Part shown: positions 36,521 through 47,159 of the stretch, in pieces
How the letters are laid out: each line of letters opens with the position of its first letter
How positions within the stretch are numbered: the first letter of the stretch is position 1
Source: an uncultured Pelagibacteraceae bacterium
Lineage (GTDB): Bacteria; Pseudomonadota; Alphaproteobacteria; Pelagibacterales; Pelagibacteraceae
Length of the DNA: 64,000 nucleotides
NCBI GenBank assembly: GCA_902610315.1
Contig: CACLVA010000001.1
Location: forward strand, 1-64,000
Direction: 5' to 3'
Notes under the pieces: model-generated
What the model was told of the DNA's origin: nothing
The model's database searches: none
The model's input: the letters and a program-made list of their open reading frames with translations, nothing else
Translations under genes and position numbers: made by a program

Positions 36521-38593
36521 TTAAACAGCTGCTTGTTTAATAGACAGTTTAACTTTACCTCTATCAAAGCCTATGACTTTTACTTTTACCTCATCGCCTT
36601 CTTTTACAACATCTGTAACTTTTGCAACTCTTTTGTCCGCTAATTCAGATATGTGTACAAGTCCATCTTGTTTGCCTAAGAAATTAACAAATGCACCAAA
36701 CTCCATAATCTTCATAACTTTACCGTTATAAATTTTATTAAGTTCAGCTTTCGCTGTTAAATCTTTAATCATTTGCATTGCTTTATTTCTCGAGTCTTCA
36801 TCTGGTGCTGCTACTGTTACTTCACCTTCATCATTGACATCAACTTTAGCGCCTGATTTTTCAACAATCTCTCTGATTGTTGCACCACCTTTTCCAATGA
36901 CTGTAGCTATATCTTTCTTTTCAACAGTTATTTTTTCCATTTTAGGAGTATGTTTTCCCACATCATCTCTTGATTTAGATAATGCTTTATTCATCTCATC
37001 AAGGATATGTACCCTACCATCCTTAGCTTGTTTTAAAGCTTGCTCCATAATTTCAAATGTAATTCCTGTTATTTTAATGTCCATTTGCAAAGAAGTAATT
37101 CCATCTTTAGTTCCAGCAACTTTAAAATCCATGTCTCCTAAATGATCTTCATCACCTAAGATATCTGATAGAACGCTAAAATCATCTCCTTCTTTAATTA
37201 ATCCCATTGCTATTCCAGCTACTGGTTCTTTAATTGGTACACCAGCATCCATAAGCGCTAAAGATGAACCACAAACAGTTGCCATAGAAGAAGATCCATT
37301 TGACTCAGTAATTTCTGAAACTATTCTAAAAGTATATGGAAAACTTTCTTTAGTTGGTAAAGACGAATTTATTGCTCTCCAAGCTAATTTTCCATGACCT
37401 ATTTCTCTTCTTCCAGTTCCTATTCTGCCAGTTTCACCAACTGAGAAAGGTGGAAAGTTATAATGGAGCATAAATCTTTCACGTTGAAGACCTTCTAAAC
37501 TTTCGATCCTTTGTTCATCGTCAGATGTTCCTAGAGTTGTTGTAACAATTGCTTGTGTTTCTCCTCTGGTGAATAATGCCGATCCATGAACCCTTGGCAG
37601 TATTCCAACTTCACATTTAATTGGTCTTACATCAGATAAGCCTCTGCCATCAATACGATTTTTATTTTTTAATATGTCATTTCTTACAATGCCTTTCTCT
37701 AGATTTTTCAATTCATGCATAACGTCTAACTCTGAGAAATTTTCATCTTCTTCGTACAACTTTTTAGCTTTTTCAGTTACTTCAGATATTAAGTTTGATC
37801 TTTCTTGTTTATCTTTGATAGAAAACGCCTTTTTTAGATCTTTAGTAAATTCACCCTCTAATTTTTTCTTTATTTCTGATAAGTCCTTTTTTTCGACAAC
37901 CCAATCAGGTTTTTTACATTCTTTTGCAAGCTCCTCGATCATTTTTATAACTGGAACAAATCCTTCATGACCGAATTTTACTGCATCTAACATTTGCTGT
38001 TCTGAAAGACCCTTTGCTTCAGACTCAACCATTAAAACCGCATCTTTGGTGCCTGCTACAACTAAATCTAATTTAGAATTTTCCAATTCTTTTTTTGTTG
38101 GATTCAATACGAACTTACCACCTATAAAACCAACTCTAGATGCACCAACAGGCCCCATAAATGGCATGCCAGATATTGCTAGTGCTGCTGAAGATGCGAT
38201 AATAGATAAAATGTCAGCTTCATTTTCTTTATCATAAGAAATTACTGTGGGTAAAAGCTGAACCTCGTTTCTAAATTCATCTGGAAAAAGTGGTCTTATA
38301 GGCCTGTCAATCAATCTTGAAATTAGTGTTTCACTTTCTGTAGGTCTTGCTTCTCTTTTAAAGTAACCGCCAGGAATTTTTCCTGCTGCGTAATACTTTT
38401 CTTGATAATTCACTGAAAGAGGAAAGTAGTCTATCTCAGGATTTATTTTTTTTGCACCTACAACAGTTGCTAAGACAACTGTTTCGCCACATGTAGCTAT
38501 TATAGCACCATCTGCCTGTCTTGCAATTTTTCCAGTTTCTAAACTTATTTTTTTTCCACTAATTTCAACTTCTTTTTTAAAAATTTTAAACAT
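36521..38593 (-). CDS. pnp: Polyribonucleotide nucleotidyltransferase
   Basis: 3'-to-5' phosphorolytic exoribonuclease of the degradosome, 690 aa. Two RNase PH domains flank a helical linker; the catalytic second domain includes [22 protein letters not shown] and [19 protein letters not shown] domain ([12 protein letters not shown]) and an S1 domain ([19 protein letters not shown]) end the protein. It follows rpsO by a single-base junction. Confidence 0.97.
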   Translation of the reverse strand: MFKIFKKEVEISGKKISLETGKIARQADGAIIATCGETVVLATVVGAKKINPEIDYFPLSVNYQEKYYAAGKIPGGYFKREARPTESETLISRLIDRPIRPLFPDEFRNEVQLLPTVISYDKENEADILSIIASSAALAISGMPFMGPVGASRVGFIGGKFVLNPTKKELENSKLDLVVAGTKDAVLMVESEAKGLSEQQMLDAVKFGHEGFVPVIKMIEELAKECKKPDWVVEKKDLSEIKKKLEGEFTKDLKKAFSIKDKQERSNLISEVTEKAKKLYEEDENFSELDVMHELKNLEKGIVRNDILKNKNRIDGRGLSDVRPIKCEVGILPRVHGSALFTRGETQAIVTTTLGTSDDEQRIESLEGLQRERFMLHYNFPPFSVGETGRIGTGRREIGHGKLAWRAINSSLPTKESFPYTFRIVSEITESNGSSSMATVCGSSLALMDAGVPIKEPVAGIAMGLIKEGDDFSVLSDILGDEDHLGDMDFKVAGTKDGITSLQMDIKITGITFEIMEQALKQAKDGRVHILDEMNKALSKSRDDVGKHTPKMEKITVEKKDIATVIGKGGATIREIVEKSGAKVDVNDEGEVTVAAPDEDSRNKAMQMIKDLTAKAELNKIYNGKVMKIMEFGAFVNFLGKQDGLVHISELADKRVAKVTDVVKEGDEVKVKVIGFDRGKVKLSIKQAAV

Positions 38594-38842
38594 TTATTTC
38601 CTCAAATTTAATTTTGTTAATATATTTTTGTATGATTCAATTTTATTTTTCTTAAGATAATCTAAAAGTTTTTTTCTTTTGTTCACTGCTTTTAATAGTC
38701 CAACAGATGAGTGTTTATCTTTTTTAAATTGTTTTACATGTTTTGATAATATCTCTATTTTATCTGTTAAAAGTGCTATTTGCACTTCAGACGATCCTGT
38801 GTCTTTTTCATGTAAACTTACTTCTGAAACATTTTTTTTCAT
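38594..38842 (-). CDS. rpsO: 30S ribosomal protein S15
   Basis: Helical ribosomal protein of the 16S central domain, 82 aa, a little shorter than the usual 88-89 because the N-terminus is trimmed. DTGSSEVQIALLTDKIEIL and the HSSVGLLKAVNKRKKLLDYL block are diagnostic. It precedes pnp as in most bacteria, but truB, normally just upstream, is absent. Confidence 0.96.
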   Translation of the reverse strand: MKKNVSEVSLHEKDTGSSEVQIALLTDKIEILSKHVKQFKKDKHSSVGLLKAVNKRKKLLDYLKKNKIESYKNILTKLNLRK

Positions 38843-38850
38843 AATTTTTC

Positions 38851-39216
38851 CTATTTATTGGCTTGTTTGATTAAATTTTCAATTTTTTCTGCATAATCAA
38901 AAGACTCATCCTTAACAAAAAATAATTTTGGTAAGAATTTCATCATAACTTTTTTTGATAATACTTTCCTCACTACAAAGGAAAATTCCTTTAATTTTCC
39001 AATAATCTCATCTGAATTTTTACCACCCAAGGGTAAAACAAAAACTTTAGCAGTTTTTAAATCTGGACTCATTCTCACTTCGGTTACAGTTATTTCTTTT
39101 GTTTGAATATTTGGAATTTTTGCCTCATCTTTTAAGAATATCATGCTTAATGATTGCTTTATCATTTCACCAACCCTTAATTGTCTTTGAGTAATTGGTT
39201 TTCCCGCGTTTGCCAT
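38851..39216 (-). CDS. rbfA: Ribosome-binding factor A
   Basis: KH-like 30S maturation factor, 121 aa. RQLRVGEMIKQSLSMIF at the start and the VTEVRMSPDLKTAKVFVLPLG strand region are typical. It is flanked by infB (3-nt gap) and rpsO (8-nt gap). Confidence 0.93.
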   Translation of the reverse strand: MANAGKPITQRQLRVGEMIKQSLSMIFLKDEAKIPNIQTKEITVTEVRMSPDLKTAKVFVLPLGGKNSDEIIGKLKEFSFVVRKVLSKKVMMKFLPKLFFVKDESFDYAEKIENLIKQANK

Positions 39217-39219
39217 AAT

Positions 39220-41388
39220 TTAAATGACCCTTTCTGTTGTAGTCGAACTATAGGCCTCTATAATGTCTTTTTTTTGAAAGTCACTAAAATCTTTGAAAGA
39301 TATACCACATTCTAAGCCGGCTGACACTTGCTTGGCCTGATTTTTTTCCCTAAATATTGTGCTTATTTTTCCATTATATATGATTGTGCCATCACGAATA
39401 ATTCTAGCTAATGCATCTTGAGCTATCTCGCCATCAATTACTTTAGAGCCTGCAACTTTGCCAACTTTTGAAACTTTAAATATTTCTAATATCTCAGCTG
39501 AACCAATTACTTTTTCCTCTACATCTGGTGTTAATAATCCAGACATCTGATTTTTCACAAAATCAATTAGTTCATAAATTATATTAAAAGATGAAATTTT
39601 AACGAAGTTTTTTTCTGCTATTTTTTTTGCCTCTTTGCTGGGTTTCACATTAAAGGCTATCAGGATTGCGCTAGAAGCCTTTGCTAAATTCACATCTGTC
39701 TCTGTTACCATTCCAACATCTGATAAAATTATTTTTACTTTAACTTCCTCATGTTTAATTTGATTAATTGCATTTTTTATTGCTTCTGAGGAACCATGTA
39801 CATCTGATTTTACTATTATATTTAATTCTTCAGATTTGTTATCTTTAAATGCAGATTCTTGCGTAAACATTGTTAAGGGATTTTTTGAAGATTTAGTTTC
39901 CTCAATTCTTGCCTCTGCTAAAGACTTCGCCTCTTTTTCTGTATCAAGAACTAAAAAATCATCTCCAGATTTTGCAGCTCCGTTTATACCCAATATTTCA
40001 ACAGGTGTGGATGGCAATGCCTCGTTAATTTGTTTTCCAGTATCATCAATAATTGCTCTTACTTTCCCCCATTTAGTACCACAAACAAAGTAATCTCCTC
40101 TTTTAAGATTGCCAGACGTAACAATTATGTTGGCTATTGGTCCTCTACCTACATCGATTTTAGACTCCAAAACTACTCCGTTAGAATTACTATTAAAGTC
40201 ACATTTTAAATCTAAAAGTTCAGCTTGTAATAAAATGAGCTCGAGCAATTTGTCTATATTCTTTTTTGTTTTGGTTGAAATTTCAACCATAATTGTGTCA
40301 CCAGATAAATCTTCAGAGATTAATTCGTGTTCTAAAAGCTGGTTTTTAATTTTTTGTGGATCTGCATCTGGAAGATCACATTTATTTATCGCAACAACAA
40401 TTGGTACTTTTGCAGCTTTTGCATGTTTTATAGATTCAACAGTTTGAGGCATCACCCCATCATTTGCTGCAACCACTAGCACAACTATGTCAGTTAGTTT
40501 GGAACCTCTCGCTCTCATCTCTGTAAATGCTGCGTGACCTGGAGTATCTATAAAAGTAATTTTATCGTTATTTTTGTTAATTTGGTAAGCTCCTATGTGT
40601 TGTGTAATACCTCCAAACTCTCCTGAAACAATATTAGTGCTTCTTATTACGTCTAAAACTGAAGTTTTACCATGATCAACATGTCCCATAACTGTTATAA
40701 TTGGTGGCCGATTTTTTAAATTTTCAGATTTTATATCTTTAATATTTTTTATTATCTCGTCAGTTTTTTTTTCTCTTATAGGGTTGTGGCCAAATTCTTT
40801 TACTAAATATTCTGCAGTATCTGAGTCAATTGTATGATTAATTGTAACAGCTACACCCATGCCCATTAAATGTTTAATTATATTTGAAGATTGCTCAGCC
40901 ATTCTATTAGCAAGATCTCTAATTGTTATAAACTCAGGTATGTTTATATCTCTTCTAATATTAGAGTTAGCTTCGTCATTAACTTTACTTTTTGATACTC
41001 TTAATTCTTTTTCCCTAGCTCGTTTTATTGATGCAAGACTTCTAGATTTAAATTCTAAATCTTCACTCAACGCTCTTGAAACTGTTAATTTTGTCTCTCT
41101 TTTTTTTGTGGTAAATTTTGACTTATTTTCTTTATCTTTTTGATTATTATCACCTCTAATTCCTTTCATGGCTTTTTGTTCAGCTAATTTTCTACGTTCG
41201 TAGTCGCTTAGTTTTGTTGTTAAAGGCTTAGTTTTAAAATTTTTTTTAAAATTACCAATGGTTTTATTATAGGTTTTAGGAAATTTTTTATCTTGAAATG
41301 ATTTTTTTTTACTTTCGAAGTTTTGTTTGGAAACGAACGTTTTTTTTAGGTTTCCTGATATGGTAAGTTTTTTTTTTTGTTTTTCCAT
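39220..41388 (-). CDS. infB: Translation initiation factor IF-2
   Basis: GTPase delivering initiator tRNA to the 30S subunit, 722 aa, with a Lys-rich N-terminal part shorter than in E. coli. The G domain has GHVDHGKTSVLD (G1), FGGITQHIGAYQ (G2), DTPGHAAF (G3) and NKCDLP (G4). The C-terminal domains follow, including the fMet-tRNA binding end (GLECGISFKDFSDF). It is 10 nt after nusA; ylxR, often between them, is missing. Confidence 0.96.
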   Translation of the reverse strand: MEKQKKKLTISGNLKKTFVSKQNFESKKKSFQDKKFPKTYNKTIGNFKKNFKTKPLTTKLSDYERRKLAEQKAMKGIRGDNNQKDKENKSKFTTKKRETKLTVSRALSEDLEFKSRSLASIKRAREKELRVSKSKVNDEANSNIRRDINIPEFITIRDLANRMAEQSSNIIKHLMGMGVAVTINHTIDSDTAEYLVKEFGHNPIREKKTDEIIKNIKDIKSENLKNRPPIITVMGHVDHGKTSVLDVIRSTNIVSGEFGGITQHIGAYQINKNNDKITFIDTPGHAAFTEMRARGSKLTDIVVLVVAANDGVMPQTVESIKHAKAAKVPIVVAINKCDLPDADPQKIKNQLLEHELISEDLSGDTIMVEISTKTKKNIDKLLELILLQAELLDLKCDFNSNSNGVVLESKIDVGRGPIANIIVTSGNLKRGDYFVCGTKWGKVRAIIDDTGKQINEALPSTPVEILGINGAAKSGDDFLVLDTEKEAKSLAEARIEETKSSKNPLTMFTQESAFKDNKSEELNIIVKSDVHGSSEAIKNAINQIKHEEVKVKIILSDVGMVTETDVNLAKASSAILIAFNVKPSKEAKKIAEKNFVKISSFNIIYELIDFVKNQMSGLLTPDVEEKVIGSAEILEIFKVSKVGKVAGSKVIDGEIAQDALARIIRDGTIIYNGKISTIFREKNQAKQVSAGLECGISFKDFSDFQKKDIIEAYSSTTTERVI

Positions 41389-41398
41389 TTTCCATCAA

Positions 41399-42943
41399 TT
41401 AGTTGTTATATATTTTTTCTCTAGCTTTCATTATAAGCTCATCAGCTTCATTTTTTGATAAAGCAAAATCTTCTAAATAACCGTTAATTTTAATTTTTTC
41501 GCCCTTTATAATATCAAATCCACCTATTAATTCATCAGAGGCGAGATCTGCAAAGTCATTCAGAGTTAGTATTTTTTTCTCACCCAAAGTTAAAAGCATT
41601 CCCGGTGTTAATCCTTTATGATTAATTAGGTCCGTTTCTAAACCTAAATCTTTTATTTTCTTTTGTATTTCCTCTTGATTTTTTTTGTGGAATTCAGTTG
41701 CTCTTTCTATAAGTTCTTTTGCTGTCTCTTCTTCTATTCCCTCAATCTTTGTGAGATCACTTAATTGTGAGTCCTTAATAATTTCAATTGTAGAAAAACC
41801 TTCCGCCACTAAAAGTTGCCCTAAGGTCTCATCAACCTCCAAATTTTTCATAAGATTTTCTGTTCTATCTTTGAATTCTTCTTGCCTTCTTTCAGACTCC
41901 TCCTTATCAGTCATAATATTTATCTCATAATCAATAAGTTTTGTTGCTAGTCTAACGTTTTGTCCTCTTCTACCAATAGCTTTACTTAAATTATCTTCAT
42001 TTAAAATAACATCTAATTTTTTTGCTTCCTCGTAAATATTAACTTTTAAAACCTCTGCGGGGGACAAAGCATTAGAGACGACTACGGATATATCCTCAGA
42101 CCAATTTACTATATCAATTTTTTCTCCTTGCAGTTCATTTACAACAGCTTGAACCCTGCTACCTCTCATTCCTACACATGCACCTACTGGATCTAGTGAC
42201 GCGTCTACGGCTTTAACGCAGATTTTTGCTCTACTTCCAGGATCTCTCGCTGATGATTTTATTTCTATTAAACCATCGTATATTTCTGGAACTTCTTGTA
42301 TAAAAAGCTTTTCCATAAATTTTGGATGGGCTCTTGATAAAAAAATTTGCTGACCTCTTTGTTCTCTTCTTACATCATAACAATAGGCTTTTACTCTGTC
42401 TCCTGCTTTAATATTTTCTCTTGGAATCATTTCATTTTTTTGAATGATTGCTTCTGCTTTACCTAAATCAACAATTACATTTCCAAATTCCAACCTTTTA
42501 ACAATTCCACTTAATATTGTGTCTTTTTTATCCTTATAATCATTAAATTGTCTCTCTTTTTCAGCCTCTCTTACGCTGAAACTGATAACTTGTTTTGCCG
42601 TCTGTGCAGCAATTCTTCCAAAATCAAAAGTTGGAAGAGGTTGTAATATTTCATCACCTAATTTTTTTTCATTATTTAAAGCTTTCGCACTTTCTAAGCT
42701 AATTTCAGTATTATTATTTTCAGGTTTTTCTACAATTATTAACTTTCTAAAAATTTCTATATCACCATTATCTCGATTAATATTTACCTGTATCTCATTT
42801 TCATTACCAAATTTTGACTTTGCAGCTTTCGCAATTCCTGTCTCCATTGAGTTAATTATTAATTCTTTATCAATAGATTTTTCCAGTGCGACTGCTTCTG
42901 CAATTCTTAATAATTCAAGTTTATCTGCTCGTCTATTTAGCAT
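41399..42943 (-). CDS. nusA: Transcription termination/antitermination factor NusA
   Basis: RNA polymerase accessory factor, 514 aa. The N-terminal polymerase-binding domain, S1 domain (LSGIVKRLEFGNVIVDLG), two KH domains (DPVGACVGMRGSRVQAV; LSKAIGRRGQNVRLA) and C-terminal acidic helix-hairpin repeats are in order. The GGAGAG ribosome binding site lies directly after the U tract of an intrinsic terminator, so expression must depend on read-through. rimP, usually just upstream, is absent. Confidence 0.96.
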   Translation of the reverse strand: MLNRRADKLELLRIAEAVALEKSIDKELIINSMETGIAKAAKSKFGNENEIQVNINRDNGDIEIFRKLIIVEKPENNNTEISLESAKALNNEKKLGDEILQPLPTFDFGRIAAQTAKQVISFSVREAEKERQFNDYKDKKDTILSGIVKRLEFGNVIVDLGKAEAIIQKNEMIPRENIKAGDRVKAYCYDVRREQRGQQIFLSRAHPKFMEKLFIQEVPEIYDGLIEIKSSARDPGSRAKICVKAVDASLDPVGACVGMRGSRVQAVVNELQGEKIDIVNWSEDISVVVSNALSPAEVLKVNIYEEAKKLDVILNEDNLSKAIGRRGQNVRLATKLIDYEINIMTDKEESERRQEEFKDRTENLMKNLEVDETLGQLLVAEGFSTIEIIKDSQLSDLTKIEGIEEETAKELIERATEFHKKNQEEIQKKIKDLGLETDLINHKGLTPGMLLTLGEKKILTLNDFADLASDELIGGFDIIKGEKIKINGYLEDFALSKNEADELIMKAREKIYNN

Positions 42944-42955
42944 ATTTTGCTCTCC

Positions 42956-42978
42956 AAAAAAAAATGGGCCGAAGCCCA
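42956..42978 (-). terminator. Intrinsic terminator/attenuator in the nusA leader
   Basis: Read leftward: TGGGC-TTCG-GCCCA, a 5-bp stem with an extra-stable UUCG loop, followed by nine U residues. The U run is followed at once by the nusA ribosome binding site (42950-42955). Upstream transcription must pass it to reach nusA, so it ends metK transcripts, attenuates nusA, or both. Confidence 0.85.
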
Positions 42979-43005
42979 GTTTGATAAAACAACAATGTTA
43001 TAGGT

Positions 43006-43033
43006 CTTATAATTAATATTTATGAATTTTCAA
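43006..43033 (-). promoter_or_regulatory. Candidate nusA operon promoter
   Basis: TTGAAA (43028-43033), 16-bp spacer, TATAAG (43006-43011), read leftward, between the metK stop and the terminator. It would give a leader of about 55 nt that contains the terminator hairpin. Confidence 0.45.
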
Positions 43034-43040
43034 CTTATTA

Positions 43041-44204
43041 TTACTTGCTAAAAATGTCTTTTTTATCAACTTTTTCCCATGAAAAAGAGCCGTCAGTCCC
43101 TGGGTCTCTCCCAAAGTGTCCGTAGGCTGCTGATTTCTCATATATAGGCTTGTTCAATCCAAGCATCTCTCTAATTCCTCTAGGGCTTAAATCAAAATTC
43201 TTTTGAATTAAGTTCTCTACATGTTTATTTTTTTCTTCATCGTTATCAAATAAATCTACATATATTGAAAGCGGCTTGGATACTCCTATAGCATAAGCTA
43301 ATTGTATCAAACATTTATCAGAAATCTTTGACGCTACAATATTTTTTGCAAGATATCTCGATGCATATGCGGCTGATCTATCGACTTTAGTTGGATCTTT
43401 CCCTGAGAAAGCTCCTCCGCCATGCGGTGCGGCTCCACCATAAGTGTCAACTATTATTTTCCTGCCTGTTAAACCGCTATCTCCATCTGGACCACCTATT
43501 ACAAAATTTCCAGTTGGATTAACATAAATTTCTTGATCGGTTAAGTTGCTTAACAATTCCTTTGGTATAGATTTTTCAATATAAGGTTTAACTAAATCTC
43601 TAACCTGAGACTGATTAACATCGGGAGAATGTTGTGTGGATATAACTACTGATTTTACATTAGCTGGTTTTCCATCTTTATATTCTATAGTTATTTGACT
43701 TTTAGAGTCCGGTTCAATATTTTTTAACTTACCGGATTTTCTATCTTCGGCCATTAACCTTAAAATCTTATGTGAATAATGTATTGGAGCTGGCATTAAC
43801 ACGTCAGTTTCATTGCATGCATATCCAAACATTATTCCTTGGTCTCCTGCTCCCTCATCTTTATTTCCAGAAGAGTCAACTCCCATAGCAATGTCTGATG
43901 ATTGAGCGTGCAAGTGACTTTCTATTTTTGTTGCTTCTTTATAAGTGAAGCCATCTTGATCATATCCTATATCTTTAATACAATTTCTAACTTTCTGAAT
44001 TAAATCATCTTTATTTATATCAGGTCCTCTTACCTCACCAGCTAGGACAACTTTATTTGTTGTAGTTAAAGTTTCACATGCAACTCTAGACTGGGGCTCG
44101 GCGGCTAGGTAAGTATCAACTACCATATCTGATATCCTATCACATACTTTATCTGGATGACCTTCTGATACAGACTCGCTTGTAAATAAATAGTTTTTTT
44201 TCAT
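43041..44204 (-). CDS. metK: S-adenosylmethionine synthetase
   Basis: Makes SAM from methionine and ATP, 387 aa. [16 protein letters not shown] begins the protein, [12 protein letters not shown] and the P-loop-like [16 protein letters not shown] follow. It starts with a 4-nt overlap of lnt. No SAM riboswitch could precede it, because lnt coding sequence abuts its start. trmB, commonly downstream in alphaproteobacteria, is missing. Confidence 0.97.
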   Translation of the reverse strand: MKKNYLFTSESVSEGHPDKVCDRISDMVVDTYLAAEPQSRVACETLTTTNKVVLAGEVRGPDINKDDLIQKVRNCIKDIGYDQDGFTYKEATKIESHLHAQSSDIAMGVDSSGNKDEGAGDQGIMFGYACNETDVLMPAPIHYSHKILRLMAEDRKSGKLKNIEPDSKSQITIEYKDGKPANVKSVVISTQHSPDVNQSQVRDLVKPYIEKSIPKELLSNLTDQEIYVNPTGNFVIGGPDGDSGLTGRKIIVDTYGGAAPHGGGAFSGKDPTKVDRSAAYASRYLAKNIVASKISDKCLIQLAYAIGVSKPLSIYVDLFDNDEEKNKHVENLIQKNFDLSPRGIREMLGLNKPIYEKSAAYGHFGRDPGTDGSFSWEKVDKKDIFSK

Positions 44205-45721
44205 TTTAATCTTTTTAAAAAAAAAATTAAACTAATATAAAAAAATACTAAAAAAAAGAAAATCTTATTACCATAAATGCTAAAGAGCGTAGGAAATACC
44301 TTAGAAACAGAATTTATCTCAATGCTTCCCTTTTCAGTTGTGTTAAGCTTTTGATTAACTTTTCCATTTAGGCTTATATGGGCAGAAATTCCATTGTTGG
44401 CAACTCTTAAAACATCTTTGCCCTCTTCGATTGATCTAAATATGGAATGATTAAAATGTTGAACAGGCCCTATGCTATTTCCAAACCAGCCATCTTCAGA
44501 AATATTTAGAATAAAATCGTAGTTATTTGTGTTTTTATTTAATGCACCAGAAAATATGATTTCATAACAGATCAAAGGTAAAAATGATATTTCACCTACA
44601 TTAAGAATATTTCTCTCAGTTGAAGAACTAAAAGATTTATACCCATAAGTTATTTTTTTAAGACCTAAGCTACTTAAAAAATTTTCAAAAGGTAGAAACT
44701 CCCCAAAAGGAACAAGTTTATTTTTATTATATTTATCTTCTATTTCAAATTCCTTATTAAATATTGCCAATGAATTAAATATATTTTCTCCATCATCTAA
44801 AGTAATACCTAAAATTACTTTTGAATTATCTGTTAATTGATTAGAAATTTCATTAAAATTATTATTTAATTTATTTATTTCCCCAATATTAGTTATACCT
44901 TCTGGAAAAATTAAGAGTAAATCTTTATCAAGTGGATAACTATTTTCAAAAAGTTCATTTATTTTGTTTTCTACAGGTTCGTCAATAAAAAACCTCTCTA
45001 TATTAAACTTGGGCGAAACTAATTTTATTGATGGATAAATTATTTTTTTTTGTTTGTTTTCAACCTGCTCAATTTTATTAAATCCATAATAAACATTAAG
45101 TGACAAAATTAACACTGCCGATGATAAGATTATAAATTTTTCTAAAATTTTAATCTTGAATAAAATTATTATTGGTAAAGTATAGAAAGTAATAGCCAGT
45201 AGGTTGAGTGAGTAAGTTCCTATATAGCTAAGTATTTGTAAAGAGCTAATAAATTTTACTAAACTAAAAGAAATCAGATTCCACGGAAACCCACCAAAAA
45301 TTGTTCCTCTTAAATATTCCACTATAGATAACGTTAATGAAAAAATCAAAATTGAAATAAAATTCATTTTTATATTAAAAAATTTTAATAGGTAAGAAAA
45401 TAACCCATAAAAAAACGATAATAAGAAAGGAATTAATATAATTGATAAAAATATTAAGTTCTCAAAATTTTGATCAAATTTGAGAGAATTTGAAATCCAA
45501 TATAAATTGGTCAAGAAGTAACCAAATCCAAAAAACCATCCAACTAAAAAATTATTAAGAAGATTTCTATCGAGATTTATTACCAAAATATAAAATAAAA
45601 ATGGAAAAGTAAAAAAATTTATAAAAAAAAAGTTATAAGGAGGTAAGCTAAATGAAGAGAGAAATCCTAAACTAAATAGAATTAAAATTATTAATGACTT
45701 CTTTTTTAGAATTATTGCCAA
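44201..45721 (-). CDS. lnt: Apolipoprotein N-acyltransferase
   Basis: Inner-membrane enzyme adding the third acyl chain to lipoproteins, 506 aa. About six hydrophobic spans in the first half precede a periplasmic nitrilase-like domain with the catalytic Glu (FPEGITN), Lys ([12 protein letters not shown]) and Cys (LICYEIIF). The last span is at the C-terminus. The window contains lipoproteins it would serve (LptM, the BON protein). Confidence 0.94.
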   Translation of the reverse strand: MAIILKKKSLIILILFSLGFLSSFSLPPYNFFFINFFTFPFLFYILVINLDRNLLNNFLVGWFFGFGYFLTNLYWISNSLKFDQNFENLIFLSIILIPFLLSFFYGLFSYLLKFFNIKMNFISILIFSLTLSIVEYLRGTIFGGFPWNLISFSLVKFISSLQILSYIGTYSLNLLAITFYTLPIIILFKIKILEKFIILSSAVLILSLNVYYGFNKIEQVENKQKKIIYPSIKLVSPKFNIERFFIDEPVENKINELFENSYPLDKDLLLIFPEGITNIGEINKLNNNFNEISNQLTDNSKVILGITLDDGENIFNSLAIFNKEFEIEDKYNKNKLVPFGEFLPFENFLSSLGLKKITYGYKSFSSSTERNILNVGEISFLPLICYEIIFSGALNKNTNNYDFILNISEDGWFGNSIGPVQHFNHSIFRSIEEGKDVLRVANNGISAHISLNGKVNQKLNTTEKGSIEINSVSKVFPTLFSIYGNKIFFFLVFFYISLIFFLKRLK

Positions 45722-45722
45722 T

Positions 45723-46163
45723 TTAAAAATTAAGTTGTTTAAATATTAAATTTTCTTTTTTAGACATTTTTTGAAAATCTTTGTGTTTGATATGGTCATG
45801 GCCTCTTAGATGTAGGTACCCATGTATCCACATCTTATCTAATTCATAATCAAAAAATGATTTTTTGGATCTTTCATTGATTATTTCATAACTAATAGCT
45901 ATGTCTCCAAGATAGTTGTTACTTTTCAACTTTATGTTTAATGGAAATGACAAAACATCTGTTGGTCTATTAACTTTTCTAAATTTATTGTTTAATTTTT
46001 TCATTTTTAAACTATTTGTTAAAAATACTGTAAACTCATTTATTTTTTTTGATGAATTTATGTAAGTATTAAATTTCCTTTGTTTTATCTTGAAGTAATT
46101 TTTTGGGTCTTTAATTTTTTTTTTCCATTCTGGAAAATCAACAACAACATGAATTTTTATCAT
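45723..46163 (-). CDS. ybeY: Endoribonuclease YbeY
   Basis: Zn-dependent RNase of 16S rRNA maturation and ribosome quality control, 146 aa. The metal motif HGYLHLRGHDH supplies three His, and NRPTDVLSFPL is the conserved upstream block. It overlaps phoH by 4 nt. corC, usually between ybeY and lnt, is absent. Confidence 0.94.
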   Translation of the reverse strand: MIKIHVVVDFPEWKKKIKDPKNYFKIKQRKFNTYINSSKKINEFTVFLTNSLKMKKLNNKFRKVNRPTDVLSFPLNIKLKSNNYLGDIAISYEIINERSKKSFFDYELDKMWIHGYLHLRGHDHIKHKDFQKMSKKENLIFKQLNF

Positions 46164-47158
46164 TTCTCAGAATTTAGATCAGAGTATGCTTTCACAATTT
46201 TAGATACTAATGGATGTCTAACTACATCTGTGTGGTTAAAATCAATTACAGATATCTCATTTAAGTGTCCAAGTATTTCTTTGGATCTTCTTAGACCTGA
46301 TAAAGATTTATTAGGCAAATCTATTTGTGATGGATCACCATTAATAACAATTTTTGAGTTTTCTCCGATTCTAGTTAAAAACATCTTGATTTGTGTATCG
46401 GTTGCATTTTGAGCCTCGTCTAAAATAGCAAAAGAATTTTTCAGTGTTCTGCCTCGCATGAATGCTAAAGGTGCTATTTCTATATCCCCAATTTCAATAC
46501 GTTTTTGAATTTTTTCAAAATCCAAAAGATCATAAAGTGCATCATATAAAGGCCGTAAATATGGATCTACTTTTTCCCTCATATCTCCTGGCAAAAAACC
46601 TAATCTTTCTCCAGCTTCAACAGCGGGTCTTGATAAAATTATCCGCTCTATTTTTTTATCTAAAAGCATTGTTAAAGCTACTGCTACTGCTAAATAAGTT
46701 TTGCCTGTTCCAGCAGGTCCAGAAGATATTATAATTTCGCTATCTCTTAGTGCTCTAACGTATTTTTTTTGTTTTTCAGATCTTGGTATTACTGATTTTT
46801 TTGGTGTTTTAATTATATATTCAATTTTATCTGTTTTTTCTTCAATCATAAATTTATTTACTGAAGATGTAATATCTTTTTTTTCAATTGCCCAATTATT
46901 TATAAATTGGTCAAATAGAAAAACAATTGCATTTTTTACAATTTCATTTTTTTTAGGTGTGCTTTTTACTAGTATTGAATTGCCACGAGAATAGATATTA
47001 GTTTCCGTAATTTTTTCTAGCTCTTTAAGATTATTGTTAAATTCACCAACAATACCCATCAATATATCATTATTTTTAAAGATAATACTTAAGGTGTTAT
47101 TTTCTGAGTAAACAAATTTTAGATCATCTACAGCTTTTTTATACGAAACGTTATTCAA
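46160..47158 (-). CDS. phoH: PhoH-like ATPase (YbeZ)
   Basis: P-loop ATPase of the PhoH family, 332 aa, functionally tied to YbeY in RNA metabolism. Walker A SSGPAGTGKTYLAVA near residue 150, RPAVEAGERLGFLPGD and Walker B FAILDEAQNAT are intact, and an N-terminal KH-like segment precedes them. It stands 1 nt from miaB. Confidence 0.94.
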   Translation of the reverse strand: MNNVSYKKAVDDLKFVYSENNTLSIIFKNNDILMGIVGEFNNNLKELEKITETNIYSRGNSILVKSTPKKNEIVKNAIVFLFDQFINNWAIEKKDITSSVNKFMIEEKTDKIEYIIKTPKKSVIPRSEKQKKYVRALRDSEIIISSGPAGTGKTYLAVAVALTMLLDKKIERIILSRPAVEAGERLGFLPGDMREKVDPYLRPLYDALYDLLDFEKIQKRIEIGDIEIAPLAFMRGRTLKNSFAILDEAQNATDTQIKMFLTRIGENSKIVINGDPSQIDLPNKSLSGLRRSKEILGHLNEISVIDFNHTDVVRHPLVSKIVKAYSDLNSEK

Positions 47159-47159
47159 T

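Noticed and set aside
43041..44204. SAM-responsive riboswitch before metK
   Set aside because: The metK start overlaps lnt by 4 nt, leaving no leader for an aptamer.
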